Below, piece by piece: positions 15,256 through 22,258 of a stretch of DNA of 22,258 nucleotides. Below the pieces are notes generated by a model. It saw only the letters and a list, made by a program, of their open reading frames with translations, was not told where the DNA came from and ran no database searches. This stretch comes from an uncultured Fretibacterium sp. (lineage in GTDB: Bacteria > Synergistota > Synergistia > Synergistales > Aminobacteriaceae). The stretch covers positions 1-22,258 of the forward strand of contig CALAUZ010000229.1 in assembly GCA_937892105.1 (NCBI GenBank), in the 5' to 3' direction. Both the position numbers and the translations under genes were made by a program. The number at the start of each line of letters is the position of its first letter. Positions within the stretch are counted from its first letter, which is position 1.

Positions 15256-16301
15256 TTTGACGCAATATCCCCCCTGCAAGCTACTATCTCATACCCTATC
15301 TTGAGCATTCTGTTGTTCAGGCAATTCCGGCATTGCGCACTCTCCTCGCCTGTACATATCTTGTTGTCGTAAAGCTCGTACTTCTTCCTGACGCTTACGG
15401 GAGAGAGGTTAGGCATTACAACGTTAGCCCCAGACATTATGCCCATCTCGCGCCCTGTAGGATTTACAGTCCCCAATGCTGTAGTTGCCGGCAGTAGAAC
15501 GGGAGGGTGTATCAGGCGTATGATGGAGAGAAGATAGCACGTCATCTCAGCAGTACCGGCCGGAAAATCCCTGAACGTCGTATCCTTGTGGGGAATGAAC
15601 GGGCCAATTCCGCACATCTCAGGCTTGAACGTCTCGATGAACTTTAAATCCTCCGCAACATTTCCCGCTGTCTGGTACGGACTTCCAACCATGAAACCAC
15701 AGCCCACAGCATACCCAAGTTCCCGCAGCTCTCTCAGACACTTCATACGATTGTCCCACGACATGTCCGAAGGGTGCAGCATGGCGTAATGTTCAGGGTC
15801 AGCGGTCTCATGCCTGAGCAAGTACCTGTCAGCCCCGCTTTCACGCAAGAACTTGTAACTGTCATAACTTCTTTCGCCCATTGAGAGTGTTATTGCGCAG
15901 TCAGGGTGAAGGGCCTTGATATCGCGAATTATTCCGCCGAGAACGTCATCACTGAAGTACGTATCTTCCCCGCCCTGAAGCACGAACGTCCTGAACCCTA
16001 ACGAATATCCTTCGTCAGCACATTCCAGAATTTCCGCAGGGTTCAGCCTGTAACGTTCGCTTTCAGTGTTGCTCCGTCTTATCCCGCAATAGAGACAGTC
16101 GTTGCGGCAGATGTTGGAGACCTCGATAAGGCCGCGAATGTAGACGCTGTTACCGTAGATTTTGCGGCGGACATTAACGGCGAGTTTGCGCAGAAGCCTG
16201 GTGCTTTCGTCATTGCGGCCAGTGATTAAGGTCTCGTACTCCTCAACGCTGAGGGAGCGTGTTTCTGCCAGCTTATTGATCAGGGCGGTTATGTCCTGCA
16301 T
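15240..16301 (-). CDS. hydE: [FeFe]-hydrogenase H-cluster maturation radical SAM protein HydE
   Basis: 353 residues, usual length. HydE is a cytoplasmic radical SAM enzyme that, with HydG and HydF, builds the binuclear part of the H-cluster. The radical SAM cluster motif is Cys65-X3-Cys69-X2-Cys72 in VSNICRNDCLYCGIRRSN. The TIM-barrel motifs follow: FVLQGGEDTYF, YLLRHETADPEHYAMLHP, GCGFMVGSPYQT and MCGIGPFIPHKDTTFRD. A second cysteine set, Cys316-X7-Cys324-X2-Cys327, matches the additional, non-essential cluster site known in Thermotoga HydE. BioB and PylB are relatives, but these motifs favour HydE. Its ATG overlaps the stop of the TM1266-like gene (TAATG). HydF, HydG and hydrogenase subunits are not in the window. 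Confidence 0.93.
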   Translation of the reverse strand: MQDITALINKLAETRSLSVEEYETLITGRNDESTRLLRKLAVNVRRKIYGNSVYIRGLIEVSNICRNDCLYCGIRRSNTESERYRLNPAEILECADEGYSLGFRTFVLQGGEDTYFSDDVLGGIIRDIKALHPDCAITLSMGERSYDSYKFLRESGADRYLLRHETADPEHYAMLHPSDMSWDNRMKCLRELRELGYAVGCGFMVGSPYQTAGNVAEDLKFIETFKPEMCGIGPFIPHKDTTFRDFPAGTAEMTCYLLSIIRLIHPPVLLPATTALGTVNPTGREMGIMSGANVVMPNLSPVSVRKKYELYDNKICTGEESAQCRNCLNNRMLKIGYEIVACRGDIASKWEKA

Positions 16302-16543
16302 TACTTAGAGAATGCTATGGTTACGCTTACCCCGTCAAGTTTCCCGATACGTCCTGAGAGTGCCGAGATTATGTCCTGCGGTGCGTCGAGTGCTATGCTG
16401 ATGATGTTGATGTTCTTCTGGTGGTAAGGAAGACCCATACGGCCGATTATGTGCTGCCTGTACTCGTGAAGAATGTTGTTGAGGCTCTCGATTGATGATG
16501 TATTCTCAACGATTATGCTCATTACTGCAACTCTTGTGTCCAT
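16301..16543 (-). CDS. TM1266-like small regulatory protein of the iron-only hydrogenase system
   Basis: The ATG at 16543-16541 with AGGAGC 8 nt upstream gives 80 residues, the usual size; the longer frame overlaps the peptidase gene and is not used. The sequence MDTRVAVMSIIVENTSSIES, with INIISIALDAPQDIISALSG and a final GVSVTIAFSK, matches the ACT-like ferredoxin-fold family often annotated as 'putative iron-only hydrogenase system regulator' (TM1266 type). It resembles the NikR C-terminal domain in fold and has no DNA-binding part, so how it would act is unknown. The stop overlaps the hydE start as TAATG, implying coupled translation and a shared function. Confidence 0.85.
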   Translation of the reverse strand: MDTRVAVMSIIVENTSSIESLNNILHEYRQHIIGRMGLPYHQKNINIISIALDAPQDIISALSGRIGKLDGVSVTIAFSK

Positions 16544-16559
16544 TGTTATAGCTCCTATC

Positions 16560-17252
16560 TTATCTGTAATTTGGGTAAAGCTCTGCTGCAATCTTGTCTG
16601 AAACTTCAAAATGCTGGTAATCCTTAACGGTCTTCCATTCTCCGCCCCACTCAAAGCCGCGCTCAGTAAACAGCTTGTAGCAGAGGTCGTCCTTCTCTAT
16701 TTTGTAGGTGAAACTCTTGCTTCTGTCGGTGTATTTTTCTGCTGTTGCTGGTTCAACAATTCTTTTGCCGTCAACCTCCTTAACATAAGGATTATACAGG
16801 GTGTTAATGTCTACTGCCAGACCTAGACCATGTTTTGAGATTTTAGTTGTGTGAGAGATGAAGCGGAAGTTGAAGCATGAGGAGTTGTTGTCGCGCATAG
16901 AGGTTTCGTCATCTGCGCCATACTCATCGACAAGCCTCACTCTCTGAATGGGATAGCCAGCCTCAAAGAGAGCCTTGAAGATTTCGAGAACGTCAGAAGC
17001 TATGCGGACATTGCAGACTAATTCGCCTCCATGAGTGATACCCTCTGCGTCTTTGTGGAGAATGTGGAGGTATCGCAGGTCATCGAGGGGAATGGGGCAG
17101 TTATCCTTGTAGGACTTGCCTTTTATGCGTGCGAATATCTCATCGTTAATTTCGGAGATGGAGAAGCCTTCGCAGTCATTGGTTACTGCAAACGATACAG
17201 CAGACTGTAATATGAATGATAATGCAGCTAAGATAACGACAAATTTTTTCAT
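16560..17252 (-). CDS. M15-family D-alanyl-D-alanine carboxypeptidase-like protein (VanY/CwlK type)
   Basis: The ATG at 17252-17250 gives 230 residues with a clear Sec signal peptide (MKKFVVILAALSFILQSAVS). The mature part is a zinc peptidase acting on peptidoglycan stem peptides in the periplasm. The zinc motif is intact: His141 and Asp148 in SKHGLGLAVDINTLYNPY, and His214 in YQHFEV, with GFEWGGEWK just before as in the family. Other conserved parts are RVRLVDEYGADDETSMRDNN and CFNFRFISHTTK. It is the first gene of the operon that runs into the TM1266-like gene 16 nt later; the shared promoter rather than function may be the link. Whether it cuts D-Ala-D-Ala or an L-Ala-D-Glu bond cannot be told. 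Confidence 0.88.
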   Translation of the reverse strand: MKKFVVILAALSFILQSAVSFAVTNDCEGFSISEINDEIFARIKGKSYKDNCPIPLDDLRYLHILHKDAEGITHGGELVCNVRIASDVLEIFKALFEAGYPIQRVRLVDEYGADDETSMRDNNSSCFNFRFISHTTKISKHGLGLAVDINTLYNPYVKEVDGKRIVEPATAEKYTDRSKSFTYKIEKDDLCYKLFTERGFEWGGEWKTVKDYQHFEVSDKIAAELYPNYR

Positions 17253-17286
17253 AGTGAATATTCTCACTCCTTTTGTGATGTTAGGC

Positions 17287-17315
17287 ATTCTAAAGCACAA
17301 AAATCTAAATGTAAA
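17287..17315 (-). promoter_or_regulatory. Promoter of the M15 peptidase-hydE-GT6 operon
   Basis: On the minus strand TTTACA (17315-17310), a 17-nt spacer and TAGAAT (17292-17287) each match consensus at five of six positions. The -10 lies 34 nt before the ATG at 17252. It overlaps the plus-strand promoter region of the divergent YjfB-like gene. Confidence 0.7.
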
Positions 17316-17337
17316 GTTGTATACTCTGCTACAATAT
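17312..17337 (+). promoter_or_regulatory. Possible sigma-28-like promoter of the YjfB-like gene
   Basis: TAAAGTT (17312-17318) matches the flagellar sigma-28/SigD -35 box, and TACAATAT (17330-17337) matches the GCCGATAT -10 at five of eight positions, with 14 nt between TAAA and the -10 box. No standard sigma-70 pair is evident. The fit is imperfect. Confidence 0.3.
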
Positions 17338-17368
17338 GTTCTACCCACAAGAAAGGAGGCGTAGTGTC

Positions 17369-17632
17369 ATGATTAACCTGAAGAGTTTTGACTCACTCGG
17401 AGCCAACGGACTGGCTATGATGCAGACGGGCCTCAACTCCGCAAATGCCGCAAGCACAAAAGTATTGGACAGTGGAGCTGACCCCATGAGCATCGCCGAA
17501 GCATCTATGGACATGAGCCAGGCAAAAGTTCAGATGGCAGTAGGAGCATGGCTGGTGAAGTCTCAGAACGATCTTATGGAATCGACGTTGCAGATATTCG
17601 GGATCGGCCAGAAGCACAGCGGTTTGTACTAG
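17369..17632 (+). CDS. YjfB-like putative motility protein
   Basis: 87 residues from the ATG at 17369, which follows a strong AAGGAGG at 10 nt; the earlier in-frame ATG at 17336 has no such site. The product is a soluble, helical protein rich in Ala, Met and Ser: LGANGLAMMQTGLNSANAAS, then MSIAEASMDMSQAKVQMAVG and AWLVKSQNDLMESTLQIFGIG. This resembles the short YjfB 'putative motility protein' family, whose members have no proven activity and are often co-regulated with flagella. No flagellar gene is in the window. It is a single-gene unit: own upstream region and a strong terminator just after the stop. Confidence 0.75.
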   Translation: MINLKSFDSLGANGLAMMQTGLNSANAASTKVLDSGADPMSIAEASMDMSQAKVQMAVGAWLVKSQNDLMESTLQIFGIGQKHSGLY

Positions 17633-17643
17633 CAAGGACACAC

Positions 17644-17680
17644 AGCCTGCCTGAATAACATCGGGCGGGCTTTAATTTTT
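17644..17680 (+). terminator. Rho-independent terminator after the YjfB-like gene
   Basis: AGCCTGCCTG (17644-17653) pairs with CGGGCGGGCT (17662-17671), ten pairs with two G-U wobbles, around an 8-nt loop, followed by TTAATTTTT. It starts 12 nt after the stop codon. Confidence 0.92.
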
Positions 17681-17708
17681 ACACACAAAGGGGGGCTTTG
17701 CTCAATAC

Positions 17709-19034
17709 ATGGAGCCGATAAAAACCCAAGACGAAAAACTTTCACTCATTAACGGCAGGATACATACGCAGTCAGGAACAGCCTCGAACATTACATTTGA
17801 ACATGGCCGTATCGTATCGGTTAATGACGAGATAAGCAGCCTTGACGGGAAAATTATAGACCTTCACGGAAGAACAGTTTTACCCGGCTTCTGTGATACA
17901 GGGCTTGACTTCCTTGCATGGTCTGAAAATCAGGAACGCCTTAACCTTTCCAATATTCATTCAGTCCGCGAAATGTCAGAGTCCCTCGAAAACTACTCAC
18001 GCGCAAACCCCAAGCCTTTGCGCGGGTGGTATGTTGCCGAAGGATTGCCAGATGAAGTCATAATATCACGCGATGACATTGACAGCGCAGTACCATCATT
18101 GCCATGCGCCATAATCGACACAAGAAGAAGCCATGCCGTCCTCAACACTCAGGCAATGAACGAGTTTAACATGCCGCAGGATAATGTTGAGCTTGACGAG
18201 TTCACACAGCACCTTCCGGCTCTCAGCGAGGAGGATATACTTCATCTCGTGAAAACGTATTCCCCGAAAGTCAATGCTATGGGAATTACTGAGATATGGG
18301 CGGACTTTCATGGCGATGCGCAAAGATTATGGGATATATTCTTCAACGATGCATATGACATGCTCACTTTCAGGCTGAGGTGCAATTTCAGTTTTGACAG
18401 TGCAGATATGCTCAACGGGTTTCTTTCATCAGGACTGAGGACGAGAGACGGCCTTCCATTCTGCAAGCTGGGAGGTATAACCGTAAAAGGAAGCATTGAG
18501 CAGCAGGAGCAGAAGAATATGATACTTTCTGCACACTTGTCGGGCTGCCAGGTAATCAGCGACAACAGTAAATCCTGCCTTAACGCACTTGAACGCTTCA
18601 TAAAGAAGTCCCGTAAAAACTCCCGCCATGTTGTACGAAACATAACAGGAAGCCTAATAGAGAGAATGAGACTGTTAGGGCTTGGCGGAATAGTATTTTA
18701 TGGACAGGAAGACGGATTTATTCACGAAGCGTTCCAGAACGGGCTGGTTATTTCTGCGGGAAGCGGCGGAAATCTTGTGTTCCCCGTAAAAGCTATAAGC
18801 AGTTTAGTGTCCGATGGTCTCAGCGTTGCCGAAGCATTAAGCATGTATACATGGTCAGCTTCATGGAATGCCGGCAATGAGTCTCGAAGGGGTGAACTTA
18901 CTGTTGGGAACGATGCGGATATTGTGATACTGGAACAGGATCCCTTCCTTGTGAGGCCGGAAGAGATAGCGGGTATTGATGTTGCGATGACATTCTGTGC
19001 TGGCTGTCCGGTATATGATTCAGGAGCGATATAG
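17709..19034 (+). CDS. Amidohydrolase-superfamily protein (YtcJ-like) lacking the canonical metal ligands
   Basis: 441 residues with the frame of a cytoplasmic amidohydrolase: N-terminal beta-sandwich (LINGRIHTQSG, DLHGRTVLPGF), barrel core, and the closing RRGELTVGNDADIVILEQDP typical of the superfamily. YtcJ-like members are about 530 residues, so this one is short. Where active enzymes have PGF-D-x-H-x-H, it reads PGFCDTGLDFL (59-69), with no histidine pair. The later metal-site regions also look changed: the segment expected to read VHAIGD is QVISDNSK, the RIEH-like segment is RHVVRNIT, and the terminal GSD is AGSGGN. It therefore probably cannot hold the binuclear metal and may be a pseudoenzyme. 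The frame is intact and has a GGGGGG ribosome-binding site. It is followed after 20 nt by malQ. Confidence 0.75.
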   Translation: MEPIKTQDEKLSLINGRIHTQSGTASNITFEHGRIVSVNDEISSLDGKIIDLHGRTVLPGFCDTGLDFLAWSENQERLNLSNIHSVREMSESLENYSRANPKPLRGWYVAEGLPDEVIISRDDIDSAVPSLPCAIIDTRRSHAVLNTQAMNEFNMPQDNVELDEFTQHLPALSEEDILHLVKTYSPKVNAMGITEIWADFHGDAQRLWDIFFNDAYDMLTFRLRCNFSFDSADMLNGFLSSGLRTRDGLPFCKLGGITVKGSIEQQEQKNMILSAHLSGCQVISDNSKSCLNALERFIKKSRKNSRHVVRNITGSLIERMRLLGLGGIVFYGQEDGFIHEAFQNGLVISAGSGGNLVFPVKAISSLVSDGLSVAEALSMYTWSASWNAGNESRRGELTVGNDADIVILEQDPFLVRPEEIAGIDVAMTFCAGCPVYDSGAI

Positions 19035-19054
19035 ATACAGGAGGAAAAATTTTC

Positions 19055-20563
19055 ATGAGTACAAAACGGAGTGCGGGAATATTACTGCCGGTTACAGCTC
19101 TACCCTCTGATTACGGCATTGGTGATTTTGGGCCTGGAGCTGTGAAGTTTGCGAAGTTTCTTCATGACGCAGGGCAGAAGATATGGCAGGTTCTCCCAAT
19201 GACGGCGATAGATCCTGGCTGCGGAAATTCCCCATACAGTCCGACAAGTGCGTTTGCCGGAAGCTGCCTTCTCGTCAGTCCTGACAGCCTTATAGATGAT
19301 GGCCTCTTAACGGCTGATGAACTGAAGAAGTCTGCGGCGAAATATGACTTCACGAAGAATACCGGACATGTTGACTACGAGGCTGCGAGGGAGTTCAAGA
19401 CTGAGATACTGAACGCTGCCTACAAGCACATGATGAAGGGTAACGCGTCAGATTTCAGGACGTTCACGGCTGGAACGGAATGGCTTGAAGGTTTTGCACT
19501 GTTCAGCGTGATAAAGCAGGTGAGCGGTGGAGCAGCATGGTATGAGTGGCCTGACGAGCTTAAACACAGAGATACCGATGCACTCCGTAAATTCAAGAAG
19601 GAATACTCAGAGGAGATTGCGCGGCAGGAATTTTACCAGTACATATTTTTCCGTCAGGTCAAAGCACTTCATTCGTGTTTGACAGAACTTGGCATTGAGA
19701 TAGTTGGAGATGTACCGCTGTATGTTACGATGGACTGTGCTGACGTGTGGCAAAATCCCGGACAGTTCAACCTTGATGATGATCTCAACCCTGTTACGGT
19801 TGCAGGAGTTCCGCCTGACTACTTCAGTGCGACTGGGCAGTTATGGGGCAATCCGACGTACAACTGGGAAGCTATGGAGAGGGACGGTTTCAGGTGGTGG
19901 CTGCGAAGGATAAGGAATTTGCTGGCCATGTTCGATCGTGTGCGTATAGATCATTTCAGGGGGCTTGCGGCGTATTGGGCAGTACCATACGGCGAGACTA
20001 CTGCGAAGAATGGCGAATGGGTTAAGGTTCCGCACGAGAAGTTTTTTGCGTGCCTGAAGGAGAATTTTCCAGAGATGCCGTTCTGGGCAGAGAACTTGGG
20101 GATAATTACGCCAGATGTTGAGGAGCTGAGAAAGGCTTACGATTTGCCTGGAATGCTAGTGCTGCATTTTGCGTGGGGAACCCCTGCCGATAACCCTTAT
20201 GCGCCCCATAATCACACACGGGACAGCGTAGTATACACAGGTACGCACGACAACAACACATCGCGAGGCTGGTTTGAGAATGACGCGACGGAAGATGAGA
20301 TAAAGAATTTTGCGTCATACATTGGGCGTGATGTAATGGACGGCTATATCTTCACATCGGAAGTAACAAGGCTTGCGATAAGCTCTGTGGCTGAAACCGC
20401 GATAATCCCCATGCAGGACTATCTGAGGCTTGGTGCTGAGGCGAGAATTAATGTGCCTTCAACGCCTTCGGGAAACTGGACGTGGAGAATGCAGGAGGGT
20501 GCTATACCTGACGGGCTTGCTGACAGGATACTTGCGGCCTGTAAACTGTATGGAAGAATATAG
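19055..20563 (+). CDS. malQ: 4-alpha-glucanotransferase (amylomaltase, GH77)
   Basis: 502 residues, the usual length for bacterial MalQ. The enzyme moves alpha-1,4-glucan segments between maltodextrins or glycogen-derived chains in the cytoplasm. Conserved parts are GILLPVTALPSDYGIGDFGP at the N-terminus, SPYSPTSAFAG, IVGDVPLYVTMDCADVW, FNLDDDLNPVTVAGVPPDYF, QLWGNPTYNW, the nucleophile Asp299 in VRIDHFRG, acid/base Glu346 in WAENLGIITPDV, and Asp399 in YTGTHDNNT. All catalytic residues are present. Its start follows AGGAGGAAAAATTTTC, 20 nt after the amidohydrolase-like gene, so they form one transcript. No other glycogen or maltose gene is nearby. Confidence 0.97.
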   Translation: MSTKRSAGILLPVTALPSDYGIGDFGPGAVKFAKFLHDAGQKIWQVLPMTAIDPGCGNSPYSPTSAFAGSCLLVSPDSLIDDGLLTADELKKSAAKYDFTKNTGHVDYEAAREFKTEILNAAYKHMMKGNASDFRTFTAGTEWLEGFALFSVIKQVSGGAAWYEWPDELKHRDTDALRKFKKEYSEEIARQEFYQYIFFRQVKALHSCLTELGIEIVGDVPLYVTMDCADVWQNPGQFNLDDDLNPVTVAGVPPDYFSATGQLWGNPTYNWEAMERDGFRWWLRRIRNLLAMFDRVRIDHFRGLAAYWAVPYGETTAKNGEWVKVPHEKFFACLKENFPEMPFWAENLGIITPDVEELRKAYDLPGMLVLHFAWGTPADNPYAPHNHTRDSVVYTGTHDNNTSRGWFENDATEDEIKNFASYIGRDVMDGYIFTSEVTRLAISSVAETAIIPMQDYLRLGAEARINVPSTPSGNWTWRMQEGAIPDGLADRILAACKLYGRI

Positions 20564-20568
20564 ACACC

Positions 20569-20600
20569 AAAAACTCCCGGACGGTGAAAATCTCCGGGAG
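20569..20600 (-). terminator. Terminator of the minus-strand solute-binding pseudogene, also usable after malQ
   Basis: CTCCCGGA (20574-20581) and TCCGGGAG (20593-20600) form a perfect 8-bp stem with an 11-nt loop. Read on the minus strand it is followed at once by TTTTTGG, so it primarily terminates the minus-strand gene. On the plus strand it begins 11 nt after the malQ stop but has no direct T-tract. Confidence 0.75.
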
Positions 20601-20615
20601 GCTGTTCGTACCAGT

Positions 20616-21529
20616 TTACTTTTTATTCTTCATCTGTACGCAGTGCATTACTAGCGCAGCAACCCTTCCGCCCGCGTCAATATTGACAAGCTGAATATTA
20701 TTCTCTATCCGCTTCCCAATCTCAGAAAGCACTGCTGTATTATATCCGGCAGGAACTCCGCTGTCCGAAATATAATCAAACGGAGGAAGGTCCCCAGTTA
20801 CTCAAACCCTTACAGTATCCCCTCCATCAATATTTGCTATATCAACTGGAACAGGCTCTTTATCGCTGATATACTCATCCGCCAGCCTAGACAAAGTTCT
20901 GTCATTGTCCATGTCATTAAGTGCGTTGTTTATTTCATCCATAAGTTTTTCACTGCCTTTTTTCAGCATGAACGCAAACTTATCCGATGAAATCCATTTT
21001 CCACTATACGGCGGAGCTTTTCATGCTCACCCTCAGCAGCAGATTTGTTGATGAAGTTCCAGCTGAAAAGTTCTTTGTCCCTCACGCATAAGTAATCAGA
21101 TACAGCACTATGAACAAAAATTGCGTCCACTACTCCCGATTTGAGAGCCATTACCATAGAGCTGACGTTATCGAAAAATTTTATCTGAATGGAATTTATG
21201 AAGGTTCTGATCCATTTCTCATTGAGGTCATCAAGGCATACATCGAGATTTTCTTCTACGTTAAATTTCATGTATCCGTAGTTCTGAAGCAGCCTGTTAT
21301 AGATTAACCTTGAGGCTTCCAGCTTCCTGACTTCGCTTTCATCGGTATTGCAGTATGAGAGTATGCCGAATACAAGTTTATCATTCAGCCACGCCGATCC
21401 CCTGCCGGAAAAAGCCGCTGTATCCATTGATGCAAGCTCATTCTCAGACGCTGCCTCACTGTACCCGGCAATAACAACAGATACCGTCAACAGCAATACG
21501 ATAAACGATATCATAAACATCTTTTTCAT
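20616..21529 (-). pseudogene. Broken periplasmic solute-binding protein with two SBP-like domains
   Basis: The first frame (21529-20963) encodes a signal peptide (MKKMFMISFIVLLLTVSVVI) and a domain resembling bacterial extracellular solute-binding family 3: KLVFGILSYCNTDES and later ALKSGVVDAIFVHSAVSDYL. Near 21020 the frame shifts by one: after GEHEK the next frame reads APPYSGKWISSDKFAFMLKK and continues GSEKLMDEINNALNDM through LSRLADEYI, the normal C-terminal helices. A second domain then begins, DTVRV-stop-VTGDLPPFDYISDSG, PAGYNTAVLSEIGKRIENN, VNIDAGGRVAALV, interrupted by TGA at 20804-20802. It runs to TAA at 20618-20616, far short of a full domain. So there is one frameshift, one nonsense codon and one 3' truncation. 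The start has a strong AAGGAG site. A fused double-domain binding protein is the inferred ancestor. Confidence 0.72.
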
Positions 21530-21724
21530 GAAAACAACTCCTTACTTGAAAAGTATAAACTTATTTCAAAATTTTATCTCAGAATTTGAAATTGTGGAAA
21601 GAATTGATATTATTAATATTTAAGTTAATCTTGGTTGGTTTATTTGCCATCGCATAAAACCCACAAAATTGCTTATAACAATCATTCAGCCTTAAAATCT
21701 GATTTATTTTTTCTACGGTCGTAT

Positions 21725-21883
21725 TTATCGCTTGTATACATCGCTCCTATGGCCTCCCCTAATTACCTCAATAATCAGCACGTCACCATGAAGCAAACAG
21801 ATCACTCGGTAATGTCCAACACAATATCACCAGAAGCCTGAATAATCACCTATCATAGCCCTCCCGTATTTACGTGGCATCAT
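21725..21883 (-). pseudogene. RelE/ParE-type toxin remnant (C-terminal half)
   Basis: Minus-strand codons from the ATG at 21883 to the TAA at 21727-21725 read PRKYGRAMIGDYSGFW, then an in-frame TGA (21829-21827), then YCVGHYRVICLL, HGDVLIIEVI and RGGHRSDVYKR. This is the C-terminal half of a RelE-type mRNA interferase, where functional toxins read PRKxGKxLxGdxsgxWRYRVGDYRVI and end in a GHRRdVY motif. The TGA stands exactly where the conserved Arg codon (CGA) is expected. The N-terminal ~40 residues are missing: the remnant begins within the stop codon of the exonuclease remnant. No antitoxin gene is visible on either side. Confidence 0.75.
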
Positions 21884-22132
21884 CGCAGCTTCTTTAGCTG
21901 TTCAAGAGCTGCCTTTGTATCGTGGTACTTTAATGCCTCTTCTTGCAATTTTTCGTAGATGAGCTCAGTAGCTAAACAGTCGCAAATGGTTCTGTGCCTG
22001 TTATCTATCTTTATGTCAAAATGGTACATCACAGAATTGAGATCACAGGAAGGCAAAATAGCACACAACTTTTCTCATTATACGCAGAACATTAATAAAA
22101 TTATTCTTCAGTGGAAGTTTCAGGTGCTTCAT
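21880..22132 (-). pseudogene. DnaQ-type 3'-5' exonuclease remnant (C-terminal part)
   Basis: Two minus-strand frames join to form the end of an exonuclease domain. From the ATG at 22132 one frame reads KHLKLPLKNNFINVLRIMRK, which resembles the region before the third exonuclease motif (xIDTLxLARK). Near 22045-22070 the frame shifts, and the other frame continues CDLNSVMYHFDIKIDNRHRT and ICDCLATELIYEKLQEEALK. NRHRTICDCLAT carries the H-x4-D of the ExoIII-epsilon motif. The N-terminal catalytic DEDD residues are not readable in the AT-rich stretch up to 22258. It ends at TGA 21882-21880. Confidence 0.6.
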
Positions 22133-22258
22133 TTAATTATCACATAAAAAGTTAACATCGAGATTTACATTAAGTTTTATAATAATAATATCTTCAATAT
22201 CTTAGAACCTGTCTTCACAATTTTAATGAACGGGATAAACACTGAAATGACAGTCCAT

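Noticed and set aside
16544..16654. N-terminal extension of the TM1266-like protein
   Set aside because: It overlaps the peptidase gene; the ATG at 16543 has a good ribosome-binding site and gives the usual 80 residues.
17253..17348. N-terminal extension of the M15 peptidase
   Set aside because: It would precede the clear signal peptide and cover the -35/-10 promoter; the ATG at 17252 is preferred.
21348..21841. Plus-strand frames in the AT-rich region at the right side
   Set aside because: They run antisense to the solute-binding and RelE relics and show no recognisable sequence.

Overview
The window reads as chromosomal DNA of an anaerobic, amino-acid-fermenting bacterium with two membranes. 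An RND efflux pump with its membrane fusion protein implies an outer membrane. HydE with a TM1266-type protein implies [FeFe]-hydrogenase metabolism. A cysteine desulfidase next to an amino-acid symporter implies cysteine catabolism. Moderate GC, frequent AGG arginine codons and this gene mix suggest a Synergistota-type gut or rumen bacterium, but that is inference: the window has no rRNA or marker gene.

Layout. 1-512: decayed LysR-type regulator (+). 542-1143: two small membrane proteins (-), one of only 57 residues. 1144-1454: AT-rich divergent intergenic region. 1455-3014: unrecognised 519-residue protein (+) with a probable N-terminal DNA-binding part, three membrane segments and an outside C-terminal part. 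3004-5590: cysteine desulfidase and SDF-family symporter operon (-). 5677-6630: a secreted protein split in two by an in-frame TAA (-). 6745-6920: a 176-bp duplicate of the desulfidase 5' end, now a truncated pseudogene (-). 7128-9227: Fe-S operon iscR-like, nifS, iscU (+), closed by a terminator. 9265-14335: membrane fusion protein, RND pump and citG (-). 14431-17252: M15 peptidase, TM1266-like protein, HydE and a GT6-family glycosyltransferase, tightly packed (-). 17369-20563: YjfB-like protein with its own terminator, then an amidohydrolase-like protein and malQ (+). 20616-22132: a decay zone (-) with broken genes for a tandem solute-binding protein, a RelE-type toxin and a DnaQ-type exonuclease.

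How the genes fit together. Sulfur is a shared theme: CyuA breaks cysteine down to sulfide, while NifS takes sulfur from cysteine to build clusters on IscU, under an IscR-like regulator whose three ligand cysteines fall at positions 92, 98 and 104. Fe-S clusters are in turn needed by CyuA and HydE. The truncated cyuA copy still faces the regulator across a shared upstream region containing a perfect 16-bp palindrome.

The most notable observations are: (1) a bacterial GT6 (ABO/alpha-Gal family) glycosyltransferase with the metal-independent NxN variant of DxD, in an operon with hydE; (2) an RND pump lacking the two TM4 aspartates of the proton relay; (3) an amidohydrolase-fold protein that has lost the recognisable metal ligands; (4) a membrane-anchored putative one-component regulator; (5) the desulfidase duplication; and (6) several pseudogenes that become visible only when frames are joined. 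No complete mobile element, CRISPR array, tRNA or rRNA was seen.
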